Shown: positions 8,675 through 17,259 of the stretch, one piece after another
How the letters are laid out: every line of letters begins with the position of its first letter
Numbering within the stretch: the stretch's first letter is position 1
Source of the DNA: CAYNRE01 sp964399535
GTDB lineage: Bacteria; Planctomycetota; Planctomycetia; Pirellulales; CAYNRE01
Reading direction: 5' to 3'
Assembly (NCBI GenBank): GCA_964399535.1
Contig: CAYNRE010000071.1
Span: 62,001 to 126,000 of the forward strand
Length of the DNA: 64,000 nucleotides
Notes under the pieces: model-generated
Told to the model about the DNA's origin: nothing
What the model saw: only the letters and a program-made list of their open reading frames with translations
The model's database searches: none
Program-made: the position numbers and the translations under genes

Positions 8675-11600
8675 ATGAGCACGGATTCGGCAACCGGCGA
8701 GTTGCCCCGCCAGTACGAACACCAGGCCGCGCAGGAAAAATGGTCGCGGTTCTGGTTGGATCAGGGCTACTTCCATAGCGAGCCCGACCCGGCCCGCAAG
8801 CCGTTTTCGATTGTGATTCCCCCGCCCAACGTGACTGGGGCGCTGCACCTGGGGCACGCGCTGAACAACACCCTGCAAGATGTTCTGATCCGCACCCGGC
8901 GGATGCAGGGGTTCAACTGCTTGTGGATGCCCGGCACCGACCATGCCGGCATTGCCACCCAGGCCGTGGTCGAGCGGCGGTTGCTGGAAGAAGAGAAGCT
9001 GACGCGCCACGACCTGGGGCGAGAAAAGCTGGTGTGCCGCATCTGGTCGTGGAAAGATCAGTACGAAAAGCGGATCCTCAGCCAGCTCAAACAGTTGGGC
9101 TGTAGTTGCGACTGGGCCCGCACCCGGTTCACGCTCGACGCCGTCTGCGCGCGGGCGGTGCGCTACACTTTTTTCGGCCTGTTCCGCCAGGGGCTGATCT
9201 ATCGGGGGCAGCGGTTGGTGAACTGGGACACCTTCCTGCAGACCGCGATCAGCGACGACGAAGTGTTTCACGATACGGTGCAGGGGCATTTCTGGCACCT
9301 GCGCTACCCGGTGATCGACCCCCGGCCGGGCGAGCCCACGCATGTGACGATCGCCACGACCCGGCCCGAGACCATGTTGGGCGACACGGCGGTGGCCGTG
9401 CACCCCGATCCGGCCGCGGCCTTCGACGAGGTGCGGGCGGCCCTTCGCGAAAAGCTGGCCGCCGCGCCCGCCAAGGAGCGCCCCGAAATCGAGGCTCGAA
9501 TCGACCAGCTGGCCGCGCAGCGCGGGACGATGTTGGCCGGCCTGGAGCAACTGCGCGAGATGGCCCAGGCGGGCCGCAAACTGCGGCTGCCGCTATTGAA
9601 CCGCGAGATACCGCTCGTGGCCGACGGGTGGGCCAAGCCCGAAATGGGCTCGGGCTGCGTGAAGATTACTCCGGCCCATGACCCGAACGACTACGAGGTG
9701 GGCCTGCGGCAGGGCCTGCCGATGATCAACATTCTCAATCCCGACGGCACGCTCAACGCCAACGCCGGGCCCTATGCGGGCCTGAGCATGGCCGAGGCCC
9801 GCCGCCGCGTGGTGGCCGACCTGGAGGCCCTGGAACTGGTGGCCCAGATCGAGGACCGCGAAATCGAGCTGGCTCACTCCGACCGCTCGAAAACGCCCAT
9901 CGAACCCTACCTGACCGATCAATGGTTCGTGCGGATGGATCACCTGGCCCAGACCGCCATGGACGCCGTGACCGACGGCCGCGTGAAGATTGTGCCGCCG
10001 CGCTACGCGCGGGGTTATCTCGATTGGCTCAGCGAGAAGCGCGATTGGCCCGTGAGCCGGCAGCTTTGGTGGGGCCACCGCATTCCCATTTGGTATTGCG
10101 AGACCGCCAGCGAGGCCGAGCTGCGCACGGCCTTCGCCGGGCGCGACGACGTGGATTGGCAGCCGAACGCCACGGGCCAGGGCTGGTTGATTTGTGCCCG
10201 CGAGAGCGACCTGGCCGACGACGCGGTGCCGGGGCACAAACTGCGGCAAGAAACCGACGTGCTCGATACCTGGTTCAGCTCGGCCCTGTGGCCCCACAGC
10301 ACTCTTGGCTGGCCGGAACCGACGCCCGAACTGGCCTACTACTACCCCACCAGCGTGCTGGTGACCAGTCGCGACATCATCACCCTGTGGGTGGCGCGAA
10401 TGGTGCTTACCGGGCTGTTCAATGTGGGCCAGGTGCCGTTCCGCGAGGTGTTCATCCACCCCAAGATTCTCGACGGATACGGCGAGACCATGTCGAAATC
10501 CAAGGGGAACGGGGTGGACCCGCTCGACGTGATCGAGAAGTTCGGTGCCGACGCTCTGCGCTTTGGGCTGGCCTACCTGACCACGGAAACGCAGGACGTG
10601 CGGATGCCCGTGGAGTTCGAGTGCCCGCACTGCCACAAGCTAGTGGAGCAAACCAAGCAGAACCGGACCCTGCCGCGCATTGTGTGCCGGCACTGCGGCC
10701 AGCCGTTTGCCACCCAGTGGGCCAGCAAAGAGGACGACTGCGCCCTGCCCCGCGGGGCCGTGGTGAGCGAGCGCTTCGAATTGGCCCGCAATTTCTGCAA
10801 CAAGCTGTGGAATGCCTCGCGGTTCGTGTTGCTGAACCTGGAAGATTACCGGCCGGGCCCGCTCAACGAGGCGGACCTGACCGTGGAAGACCGCTGGCTG
10901 CTCAGCCGGCTGGCCACGGTGACGCAGGAAACGACCCAGGCCCTGGAAAGCTATCGCTTCGCTGACGCGGCCCGCTCGCTGTACGGGTTTGCCTGGGACG
11001 AGTTCTGCAGCTTTTACCTGGAGATGGTCAAGAGCCGGCTACAAGATGCCGCAAGCCGGCCGGCGGCGCAGCAAATGCTGGCGGGCGCGCTGGACCAGTT
11101 GCTGCGGCTGTTGCACCCGCTGATTCCCTTCTTGACCGAAGACGTCTGGCAACGGCTGGCCGAGGTGGCCCCCCGGCGCGGCCTGCGCAACCCCGAGCCC
11201 GCGGCGGCCAGTGTGATGATCGCCCCCTGGCCCGAGGCCGACCTGGCCCGGCAAGACGCGACGATTGAAGCCCGTTTCAGCCGGTTTCAACAGGTGCTGG
11301 CGGCCTTGCGCGAGGTACGGAGCCGGCAGAATATTCCGCCCCGCGAGACGATGCCCTTCGCCGTGCGCTGCGACGCCGAAACGGCCGAGTTGCTTCGCCC
11401 CATGGGGCCGTATTTCCTCGCGATGGCCCGGGCCGAGGCGACCGGTTGGGGGCCAGCGGTGGCGCCGCCGGCGACGCATGTGCAAGCGACGCTGGCCGGC
11501 CTGGAGTTGTTCGTCGATTTGTCGCAGTTTCTCGATGTCGCGGCCGAGCTGGCCAAGCAGGAGAAAGAATTGGCCAAACTGGGCGGTTTCATTCAGTCGA

Positions 11601-11749
11601 AGCAGCAAAAGCTGGCCAGCACCACGTTTATCGAACGGGCTCCGGCCGAGGTGGTGGCCAAAGAGCGGGCCAGCCTGGATGAACTGATCCAGCGGCGCGA
11701 CGCGGCCCAGGCCGCCGTCGCCGACCTGCGCGCTCGGGCCGGCGGGTAG
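8675..11749 (+). CDS. valS: Valyl-tRNA synthetase
   Basis: Predicted 1024-residue class I aminoacyl-tRNA synthetase that charges tRNA-Val. The ATP-binding HIGH-type motif is HLGH at residues 58-61 within PPPNVTGALHLGH, which is typical of ValS. The KMSKS-type loop is TMSKS, ending at residue 609. The editing domain lies between them; an anticodon-binding domain and a C-terminal coiled coil (QEKELAKLGGFIQSKQQKL) follow. About 40 residues after KMSKS there is a four-cysteine insert (CPHC...CRHC, about 649-676) that looks like a zinc ribbon. It follows cimA by 85 bp on the same strand with no clear promoter or terminator between, so it may share the BCAA leader. Confidence 0.97.
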   Translation: MSTDSATGELPRQYEHQAAQEKWSRFWLDQGYFHSEPDPARKPFSIVIPPPNVTGALHLGHALNNTLQDVLIRTRRMQGFNCLWMPGTDHAGIATQAVVERRLLEEEKLTRHDLGREKLVCRIWSWKDQYEKRILSQLKQLGCSCDWARTRFTLDAVCARAVRYTFFGLFRQGLIYRGQRLVNWDTFLQTAISDDEVFHDTVQGHFWHLRYPVIDPRPGEPTHVTIATTRPETMLGDTAVAVHPDPAAAFDEVRAALREKLAAAPAKERPEIEARIDQLAAQRGTMLAGLEQLREMAQAGRKLRLPLLNREIPLVADGWAKPEMGSGCVKITPAHDPNDYEVGLRQGLPMINILNPDGTLNANAGPYAGLSMAEARRRVVADLEALELVAQIEDREIELAHSDRSKTPIEPYLTDQWFVRMDHLAQTAMDAVTDGRVKIVPPRYARGYLDWLSEKRDWPVSRQLWWGHRIPIWYCETASEAELRTAFAGRDDVDWQPNATGQGWLICARESDLADDAVPGHKLRQETDVLDTWFSSALWPHSTLGWPEPTPELAYYYPTSVLVTSRDIITLWVARMVLTGLFNVGQVPFREVFIHPKILDGYGETMSKSKGNGVDPLDVIEKFGADALRFGLAYLTTETQDVRMPVEFECPHCHKLVEQTKQNRTLPRIVCRHCGQPFATQWASKEDDCALPRGAVVSERFELARNFCNKLWNASRFVLLNLEDYRPGPLNEADLTVEDRWLLSRLATVTQETTQALESYRFADAARSLYGFAWDEFCSFYLEMVKSRLQDAASRPAAQQMLAGALDQLLRLLHPLIPFLTEDVWQRLAEVAPRRGLRNPEPAAASVMIAPWPEADLARQDATIEARFSRFQQVLAALREVRSRQNIPPRETMPFAVRCDAETAELLRPMGPYFLAMARAEATGWGPAVAPPATHVQATLAGLELFVDLSQFLDVAAELAKQEKELAKLGGFIQSKQQKLASTTFIERAPAEVVAKERASLDELIQRRDAAQAAVADLRARAGG

Positions 11750-11887
11750 CCGAGAACGCAAGCTGCGGCGCAGACGGCAGCGTGAAAAACATGCCACCGG
11801 GACGGCGAAAACCGGCTGCCCCGCCGACTTTGCCGGTCAGGAAGTTTCGGTCGAGTTCTTCCGGTGCCGCCCGGACCGTCGATTTAC

Positions 11888-11915
11888 TTGCCACGCCCCG
11901 GCCGGATGGTACGAT
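11888..11915 (+). promoter_or_regulatory. Probable promoter of the DUF3467 gene
   Basis: TTGCCA (11888-11893), a 16-bp spacer and TACGAT (11910-11915) resemble a sigma70 promoter about 100 bp upstream of the gene at 12014. It lies in the 264-bp gap after valS. Confidence 0.5.
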
Positions 11916-12013
11916 GTGAGGTTTCAAGGGGCGAGCGTGTACCCTCGACCAAATCACCAACGATCCGCGGCGCGTCTTCGTCCGGATCCCAGAGTCTGGT
12001 AAAGGAGAGTTTC

Positions 12014-12403
12014 ATGGCAAAGGCGGGCGATCAACCCGAAGGCGCTTCGGAAGAAACCCCGGCGGCTCAGCCGGCCGAGCAAGCGGCGCCGCCGCGGGCC
12101 CAAATCAAGCTCGACGATTCGCACCTGATAGCTTGTTACGCTAACTTCTGCCGGGTCACCGGGTCGCCGGAAGAGTTGATTTTGGATTTCGGGCTGAATC
12201 CTCAACCGTTCGGCGCGCCGGTCGAATCGCTGCAGATCACGCAGCGCATCATCGTGAACTTTTACACCGCCAAGCGGATGATGGCCGCACTGCAGATGGC
12301 TTTGCAGCGCCACGAGGCGGCCTTCGGCGTGCTGGAAACCGACGTACAAAAGCGCGTGCTGCCCAGCGCTTTCCGCCAGCCGCAGCAAGCCGGCGGCCGT
12401 TAA
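12014..12403 (+). CDS. DUF3467-family protein
   Basis: Predicted 129-residue soluble protein. The first 33 residues are Ala/Glu/Pro-rich and probably disordered. Residues 34-115 match the DUF3467 pattern known from small bacterial proteins (ANFCRVTGSPEELILDFG, then ITQRIIVNFYTAKRM). The family's function is not established. The start at 12014 is set by AAAGGAGA five nt upstream of the ATG. It appears monocistronic, with its own promoter at about 11888 and a strong terminator from 12435. Confidence 0.85.
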   Translation: MAKAGDQPEGASEETPAAQPAEQAAPPRAQIKLDDSHLIACYANFCRVTGSPEELILDFGLNPQPFGAPVESLQITQRIIVNFYTAKRMMAALQMALQRHEAAFGVLETDVQKRVLPSAFRQPQQAGGR

Positions 12404-12434
12404 CCTTCGGCTTCGCTGCAATCGGCAACCACCT

Positions 12435-12481
12435 AGGGGGTGTTCGGTCCCGCAAAGGGATCGACCGCCCCCTTTTTTTTT
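12435..12481 (+). terminator. Intrinsic terminator after the DUF3467 gene
   Basis: AGGGGG (12435-12440) pairs with CCCCCT at the 3' side. An inner stem TCGGTCCC/GGGATCGA closes a GCAAA loop, and nine T residues run to 12481. It begins 31 bp after the DUF3467 stop codon. Confidence 0.9.
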
Positions 12482-12932
12482 GTGGTTCTGCGGAATACTT
12501 CAGGGGGGGAGCGGCCGACGTTGATGCCTGGTTCCTGGCACCCGGTCGCTCAAGCTCCTCTAGCTCGGGCTCGCAAGCAGCAGGGGCGCGCCCCGCCCGC
12601 GCTTCGGGTCGCGTGCGTCGCCCAGGGCCGGCTCAGCCTCGGCTGGGCGCGCTGGCGCAGGGCCATGGCGAAGCGGGTGGCAAGGCTGGGAGACTGCTTG
12701 TCCCGTTGGGAATGGCGCCCTCGAAGCCCCTGGGCCGTCACCGTCGCCTCGGCCCGCCCCCCGCGCTTGCGGACCGTAGCGAGGTGTTCGAGAGCGTGTT
12801 CGAGGTGATGGGGCACTACCCCGCAGTTTTGAGCGAACCGTCGAGCCTGAGCTGAGCGCCACAAGTTTCGTCCAAGACGTTCCCTTGAATCCTCTCACTA
12901 GCACCGGCGGTCAACGTCGCACCGAGCGCAAA
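12482..12932. other. Intergenic DNA before repeat copy 1
   Basis: About 450 bp without a convincing gene. Overlapping Arg/Ala/Gly-rich open frames exist on both strands but show no domain or ribosome-binding site, so I take this as non-coding. The repeat copy at 12933-13082 and csrA upstream DNA follow. Confidence 0.5.
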
Positions 12933-13082
12933 CGGTCGGTTGAAAACCCTCGTGGCCTCTTTCAACCTCACCAAGCCCCGAGCCAAGCTCCTCGCGGGTC
13001 GCAGAATAACGACGTAAGTCGTTATTCCGGCCTCGCATCCCGGCCAGGACGCAGCCCGGGGAAGTCTATAACAGGCTGCCAG
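12933..13082 (-). repeat. Dispersed structured repeat, copy 1
   Basis: A copy, on the minus strand, of a repeat of about 155 bp also present at 14320, 38441 and 53043. On that strand it runs from a GGCAGCCTGTT-like end, through a GGGCTGCGTC box, an AATAACGAC/GTCGTTATT hairpin and a GAGC-TTG-GCTC hairpin, to a TTCAACCG end. It is intergenic between the DUF3467 gene and csrA. Confidence 0.75.
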
Positions 13083-13337
13083 GGGGATCTTTCGAAGCCG
13101 CAACGACCCACGGAAATCTCCCCGAGAACTTTTTTTGTTGGTAGCAGACCGATCGAATTCACCCGGGCTTAATCGCACGCTCACGCTAGCGGGGTAGTTT
13201 GCCGCACAATCGGCGATGCCAGCTTGCTAGCGACTGGACGTCGCGGAGGACTTCGGCGGCGCAACGATTGCCAGGGCCGAGGCCTTGCCATCCGCGCCTG
13301 GCTCAGACTCCCAAACCCCTGGCGGAGGACCCGGCCC

Positions 13338-13532
13338 GTGCTAATTTTGGCGCGCCGCATCGGCGAATCGATCGTCATTGGCGACAACATTACCGTCACC
13401 GTGGTCCAGCTTCGCTCGGGCCGAGTGCGGTTGGGCATCGAGGCACCTTCGGACGTGAGCGTGCACCGCCAAGAGGTGTTCGAGCGTCTCGAGGAAGAGC
13501 AGCGCGAAGCGCGGCAGTTTGCCGACGTGTGA
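13338..13532 (+). CDS. csrA: Carbon storage regulator, translational repressor
   Basis: Predicted 64-residue RNA-binding protein of the CsrA/RsmA family. It acts as a dimer on GGA motifs in mRNA leaders, usually repressing translation and, in some bacteria, controlling flagellin. MLILARRIGESIVIGD at the N-terminus and VRLGIEAP followed by VHRQEVFERL are the family hallmarks, and the length is normal. The start is GTG at 13338, with GGAGG nine nt upstream; the frame stays open further upstream but conservation begins at the GTG. No flagellar gene or fliW is visible nearby, so its target here is unknown. Confidence 0.95.
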   Translation: MLILARRIGESIVIGDNITVTVVQLRSGRVRLGIEAPSDVSVHRQEVFERLEEEQREARQFADV

Positions 13533-13633
13533 CGGTATTCCGCGAATCCGCTCAGAGCTGCGCTCGGGGGTCGGCGCCGATTGGAATCCGGCCCCACGGG
13601 CGCAATTCTACGGACGGTTCGTTCAGCGCACGG

Positions 13634-14032
13634 CTAGCCCCTGGCCGCCAGGTAGCCGAACCAGGTGAAGTAAGTGCCCGCGGCCAGGCACGCGATCAGC
13701 ACCAGGTTCAAAATGCCGTGTTGTCCGAGCCAGCGGGCTTTCGCGGCGACCGCGCGGGGAAACAGAATGAGTGCGCTCGACTTAAGCAGTGCGCCCCAGG
13801 CAATGATTTGGATCAGCATCGCCGCCAAGCTGGTTCGATCGTGCTGCGTGTTCACGATGGCCGCCGCCGCCAGGAACAGGGCGATTGGAACGAGGGAGAA
13901 CGATATCGTTTGCACCTCGTCCTCCAGGCGTTCGAGCATGGTCAGGAAATGCCCGCGGTCCAGCACAATGGAAACCGCCCTCAGCAGGAGAATCGGACCG
14001 ACGATCCGGGAGAACAACAGCGTAAAGTCCAT
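13634..14032 (-). CDS. Small multi-pass membrane protein
   Basis: Predicted 132-residue integral membrane protein with about four hydrophobic segments, near residues 5-22, 44-60, 68-90 and 105-127. No domain is recognised. The start at 14032 begins a coherent membrane protein (MDFTLLFSRIVGP); the longer frame back to 14191 crosses a tandem repeat and looks non-coding. It is convergent with csrA. Function unknown. Confidence 0.6.
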   Translation of the reverse strand: MDFTLLFSRIVGPILLLRAVSIVLDRGHFLTMLERLEDEVQTISFSLVPIALFLAAAAIVNTQHDRTSLAAMLIQIIAWGALLKSSALILFPRAVAAKARWLGQHGILNLVLIACLAAGTYFTWFGYLAARG

Positions 14033-14092
14033 GAACGGTATGCCCCTAGGGTTGCTATGCGACGGCCCCGTACAGCGGGGGCGGCGACTCCC

Positions 14093-14137
14093 GTTGAACG
14101 GCCGCAAGGTTGAACGGCTGCAAGGTTGAACGGCTGC
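14093..14137. repeat. Tandem 16-bp direct repeat, 2.8 units
   Basis: The unit GTTGAACGGCCGCAAG occurs at 14093-14108, again with one C-to-T change at 14109-14124, and as a partial unit at 14125-14137. It lies just upstream of the small membrane protein gene and about 180 bp from dispersed-repeat copy 2. Confidence 0.9.
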
Positions 14138-14319
14138 TTTTTCTGACCAGCGGGTAGATATTGCCGGCAAGCACGTCTGGCTGGCGGACAAGAATCGCCG
14201 GCGGGTATTCTAGACCCTGGCGACGTCGCTCCGCCAATCGATGGCCACCAGCAGGCGGCGTGCCGCGGCCTTCCTTCGGGTGCCGGGCCCGGCGGCTGAG
14301 TCGACTTGGCGCCCCGGTT

Positions 14320-14474
14320 TAGCAGCTTGTCGAAGGTTTCATCGGGCCGCGTGATCGCGGGGACGCATGCGAGAGAATCACGACGTAAGTCGTCCATTCC
14401 ATGCTTGAGCGAGCCACTCTGCCCTGAGCTTGGCTCTGATTTAAACAGGCCACGGCGGAGGGTTTCAACGGATC
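14320..14474 (+). repeat. Dispersed structured repeat, copy 2
   Basis: Plus-strand copy and the most diverged of the four. It begins AGCAGCTTGTCGAAG, has the central hairpin CACGAC-GTAA-GTCGT and the GAGC-TTG-GCTC hairpin, and ends in a TTTCAACGG motif. It lies just downstream of the pstB stop codon. Confidence 0.65.
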
Positions 14475-14488
14475 GTTTCAACGGGCCG

Positions 14489-15385
14489 TTAGCCGAAGCG
14501 GCCCGTGACGTAGTCCTCGGTTTCCTTCAGCCGCGGGCGGGTGAAAATGTCGGTCGTGGCGCCGTACTCGATCACGTGTCCCAGGTACATAAAGGCCGTG
14601 TAATCGCTCGAGCGCGAGGCCTGCTGCATGTTGTGCGTGACGATCAGCACCGTGTAGTTGCCGGCCAACTCGCGGATCAAATCCTCGATCTTGCCCGTGG
14701 CAATCGGGTCGAGCGCCGAACAGGGTTCGTCCATCAGCAGCACTTCGGGCTGGGCGGCGATGGCCCGGGCGATGCAAAGCCGCTGCTGCTGGCCGCCCGA
14801 AAGCCGCAGGGCGCTGTCGTGCAGGCGGTCTTTCACTTCATCCCAGAGGGCCGCGCTTTGCAGGCTGCGCTCGCAAACTTCTTCGAGGGTTGAGCGGCGC
14901 CGCTCGCCATCGATGCGGAGCGAATACACCACGTTCTCGAAAATGCTCATCGGGAAGGGGTTCGATTTCTGAAAGACCATGCCCATTCGCTTGCGCAACT
15001 CGATCACATCGACCGAGGTGTGGTAGACCGAATCGCCGCTCAGGCGAATATCGCCCCCCACGCGGACCGAATCGATCAGGTCGTTGAGCCGGTTCACGCT
15101 CCGCAACAGCGTCGACTTACCGCAGCCCGAGGGGCCGATCAGGGCGGTCACCTTGCCTTGGGGGATGTGCAGCGAAATATCGAACAGCACCTGTTTCTGG
15201 CCGTACCAGAGCGAGAAGCCGTCGATCTGTAGAATTGGGGATTCGCGAGCGACCTCGTCATGGGTGACCGCGGAGACCGGTTCACCGCGCAGAATCGCCT
15301 CCAGCCGGCTGCCGGCGCCCGCTGCCGACGGACGGGGCGCCGCCAGGGGCGGCGACAAGTTCGATCCGGGAGCCGATGGTTCCAT
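14489..15385 (-). CDS. pstB: Phosphate ABC transporter ATP-binding protein
   Basis: Predicted 298-residue cytoplasmic ATPase that powers high-affinity phosphate import with PstC and PstA. Walker A is GPSGCGKS (84-91), the Q-loop Gln is near 139, the signature is LSGGQQQR (195-202) and Walker B is LLMDEP (216-221). The typical PstB stretch SNPFPMSIFENV follows the Q-loop. The first 50 residues are an extra Pro/Ala/Ser-rich extension, since PstB is usually about 260 residues. The start at 15385 has AGGA upstream; the longer open frame to 16840 is antisense-like read-through inside pstA. It is the last gene of pstSCAB, 113 bp after pstA. No phoU is seen. Confidence 0.95.
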   Translation of the reverse strand: MEPSAPGSNLSPPLAAPRPSAAGAGSRLEAILRGEPVSAVTHDEVARESPILQIDGFSLWYGQKQVLFDISLHIPQGKVTALIGPSGCGKSTLLRSVNRLNDLIDSVRVGGDIRLSGDSVYHTSVDVIELRKRMGMVFQKSNPFPMSIFENVVYSLRIDGERRRSTLEEVCERSLQSAALWDEVKDRLHDSALRLSGGQQQRLCIARAIAAQPEVLLMDEPCSALDPIATGKIEDLIRELAGNYTVLIVTHNMQQASRSSDYTAFMYLGHVIEYGATTDIFTRPRLKETEDYVTGRFG

Positions 15386-15498
15386 AAAGTCCGGTTTCCT
15401 GCGGTGTTGGTTCGCGGAAGTTTGCCGTTGGCCGCGTGCTCGGGGTGGGTGCGGCGCTGGGCGGGCCCGCCTCGCAAGCTCGCCCGCCCATCGTACGC

Positions 15499-17259
15499 TT
15501 AGAACTGATTTCCCTCGAATCGCTGTCGCAAGCGGGAACGCAGCCAGGTGGCCGCCAGGTTCATCACGGTCACGATTACAATCAACAACAGCGTGGTGGT
15601 GAACACCAAGGGCCGGGCGGCCTCGCTGTTTTGGCTTTGAAACGCCTGGTCGTAAATGTGGAAGCCCAGGTGCATGAAGCTGCGCTCGGGGTGCAGGTAA
15701 GGAAACACGCCATCGAGCGGCAGCTCTGGGGCCAATTTGACCGCCCCCACCAGCATCAGCGGTGCCACTTCGCCGGCGCCGCGGGCCATGGCCAGGATCA
15801 TGCCGGTCATGATTCCCGGGGCCGCCCGGGGGAGCACGATTCGCCAAATGGTCTGCGTTTTGCTGGCTCCGCAGGCGTACGAACCCTCGCGCATGGAGTT
15901 GGGCACCGCGGCCAAGGCTTCCTCGCTGGCCACGATCACCACGGGCAGCGTCAGCAGGGCCAGCGTGAGCGAGGCCCAGAGCAGGCCCCCCTTGCCGAAG
16001 GTGGGGTTGGGCAGGTTGGCCTCGAACAGGTTGTTGTCGATGGCGCTGCCCACCACGTAGCAGAAGAAACCCAGGCCAAACACGCCGAACACGATGCTGG
16101 GCACCCCCGCCAGGTTGTTCACGGCAATGCGCACCGCGCTGACGACCCAACCGGCGCGGGTGTACTCGCGCAGGTAAAGGGCGGCCAGCACTCCACAGGG
16201 AACCACAGCCAGCGACATGACCAAGGTCATGACCACGGTGCCAAACAAGGCCGGGAAGACTCCCCCTTCGCTGTTGGCCTCGCGGGGATCGGCCAGCACG
16301 AACTCGCGCCAGCGATCGAGGTACACCCCCACCTTGCCGAGCCAACTTAGGCGGTTGCTCGGCACCACGCGCACCAAGGTGGCCAAGGGCAAATCGGCCT
16401 CTTGGCCGTCGGCCGTTCGCATCCTCAGGGCCCAGGGCGCGTTCTCCGCTTCGAGGGCGGCGATTTGGCTTTGGTACTGGCCAAAATCGTGCTCGACCGT
16501 GCGCTGAACTTCGGCAAGCTGATCGCGGGCAGCCTCGATCTCGGCAGCAGGCCGCTGGTCGAGCTGGGCCTGTCTGAGGGCGAGCCGAGCCTGATTCAGC
16601 CGGCGGTTCAGCTCTCCCATCGGGCGGCGCTCGATCCGCCGCTGCGCTTCGAGTCGAGCGCGCACGGCGGGAAGCCGCTGCTCGAGTTGCTGCCAAACTT
16701 GCTCGGGGTCGGATGCCCGGACCTGGCCGTTCTCGATCAGCGCGGCGGCGGTGCCGTAGAAGCGACCCCAGCTTTCGCGTTCGAGCACCAGCGCGTCGGC
16801 CGGCGTTTGGCGGTTGGCTACCTCGACATCGGCCACCCACTGGAAGTGCGATCCGGAGAGCTCGAAATTGCCCGTGCGCAACAGTCGGCGTCGTAGCTGG
16901 CGGCCGCCGGCTTGTTGCCGGCGAGCCTGCTCAGCCGCTGCTGGCGGAAGCTGGTCGAGCCAGTGGGGCTCGGGCTGAAATGCTTCGACTCGGCTTACTT
17001 CGCCCAACAGTATGCGGCCGTCGTGCAGCTCGAGCCGCTCGATGGGAACCGGCCAGGCGGTACGAAAACCTTCGACCAGAATTAAACCCAGCAGAGCCGC
17101 GATCATGGCTAGGGAAAGCACCAGGGCCCCGCCGCTGAGCCAGACGAGCGGCTCGCCGTGGGCCGAGATCGCGGTGTGGGCGCGCGGCGCCCGGGCCCGC
17201 GCGGGCCCGGGGCCGGGTGTCGGCCCGTTCGGCAATCTGAAAACGGCGCCCTGGTTCAT
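15499..17259 (-). CDS. pstA: Phosphate ABC transporter permease PstA, long form
   Basis: Predicted 586-residue inner-membrane permease, about twice the usual length of about 290. A Pro/Ala/Arg-rich N-terminus leads to a first membrane segment at about 45-68. A periplasmic insert of some 250 residues follows, containing a Gln/Arg/Glu-rich coiled coil (about 190-260). The ABC permease core begins near 330, with the coupling-helix region SMREGSYACGASKTQTIWRIVLP. Long PstA proteins of this design are known in other bacteria. The start ATG at 17259 overlaps the pstC stop codon (ATGA), so translation is coupled. Confidence 0.93.
   Translation of the reverse strand: MNQGAVFRLPNGPTPGPGPARARAPRAHTAISAHGEPLVWLSGGALVLSLAMIAALLGLILVEGFRTAWPVPIERLELHDGRILLGEVSRVEAFQPEPHWLDQLPPAAAEQARRQQAGGRQLRRRLLRTGNFELSGSHFQWVADVEVANRQTPADALVLERESWGRFYGTAAALIENGQVRASDPEQVWQQLEQRLPAVRARLEAQRRIERRPMGELNRRLNQARLALRQAQLDQRPAAEIEAARDQLAEVQRTVEHDFGQYQSQIAALEAENAPWALRMRTADGQEADLPLATLVRVVPSNRLSWLGKVGVYLDRWREFVLADPREANSEGGVFPALFGTVVMTLVMSLAVVPCGVLAALYLREYTRAGWVVSAVRIAVNNLAGVPSIVFGVFGLGFFCYVVGSAIDNNLFEANLPNPTFGKGGLLWASLTLALLTLPVVIVASEEALAAVPNSMREGSYACGASKTQTIWRIVLPRAAPGIMTGMILAMARGAGEVAPLMLVGAVKLAPELPLDGVFPYLHPERSFMHLGFHIYDQAFQSQNSEAARPLVFTTTLLLIVIVTVMNLAATWLRSRLRQRFEGNQF

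Noticed and set aside
12440..12904. Overlapping open frames on both strands after the DUF3467 terminator
   Set aside because: They are low-complexity and Arg/Ala/Pro-rich, mutually overlapping, and without family similarity.
15386..16840. N-terminal extension that would fuse extra sequence to PstB
   Set aside because: It overlaps pstA in another frame; PstB motifs begin after the ATG at 15385, which has a ribosome-binding site.
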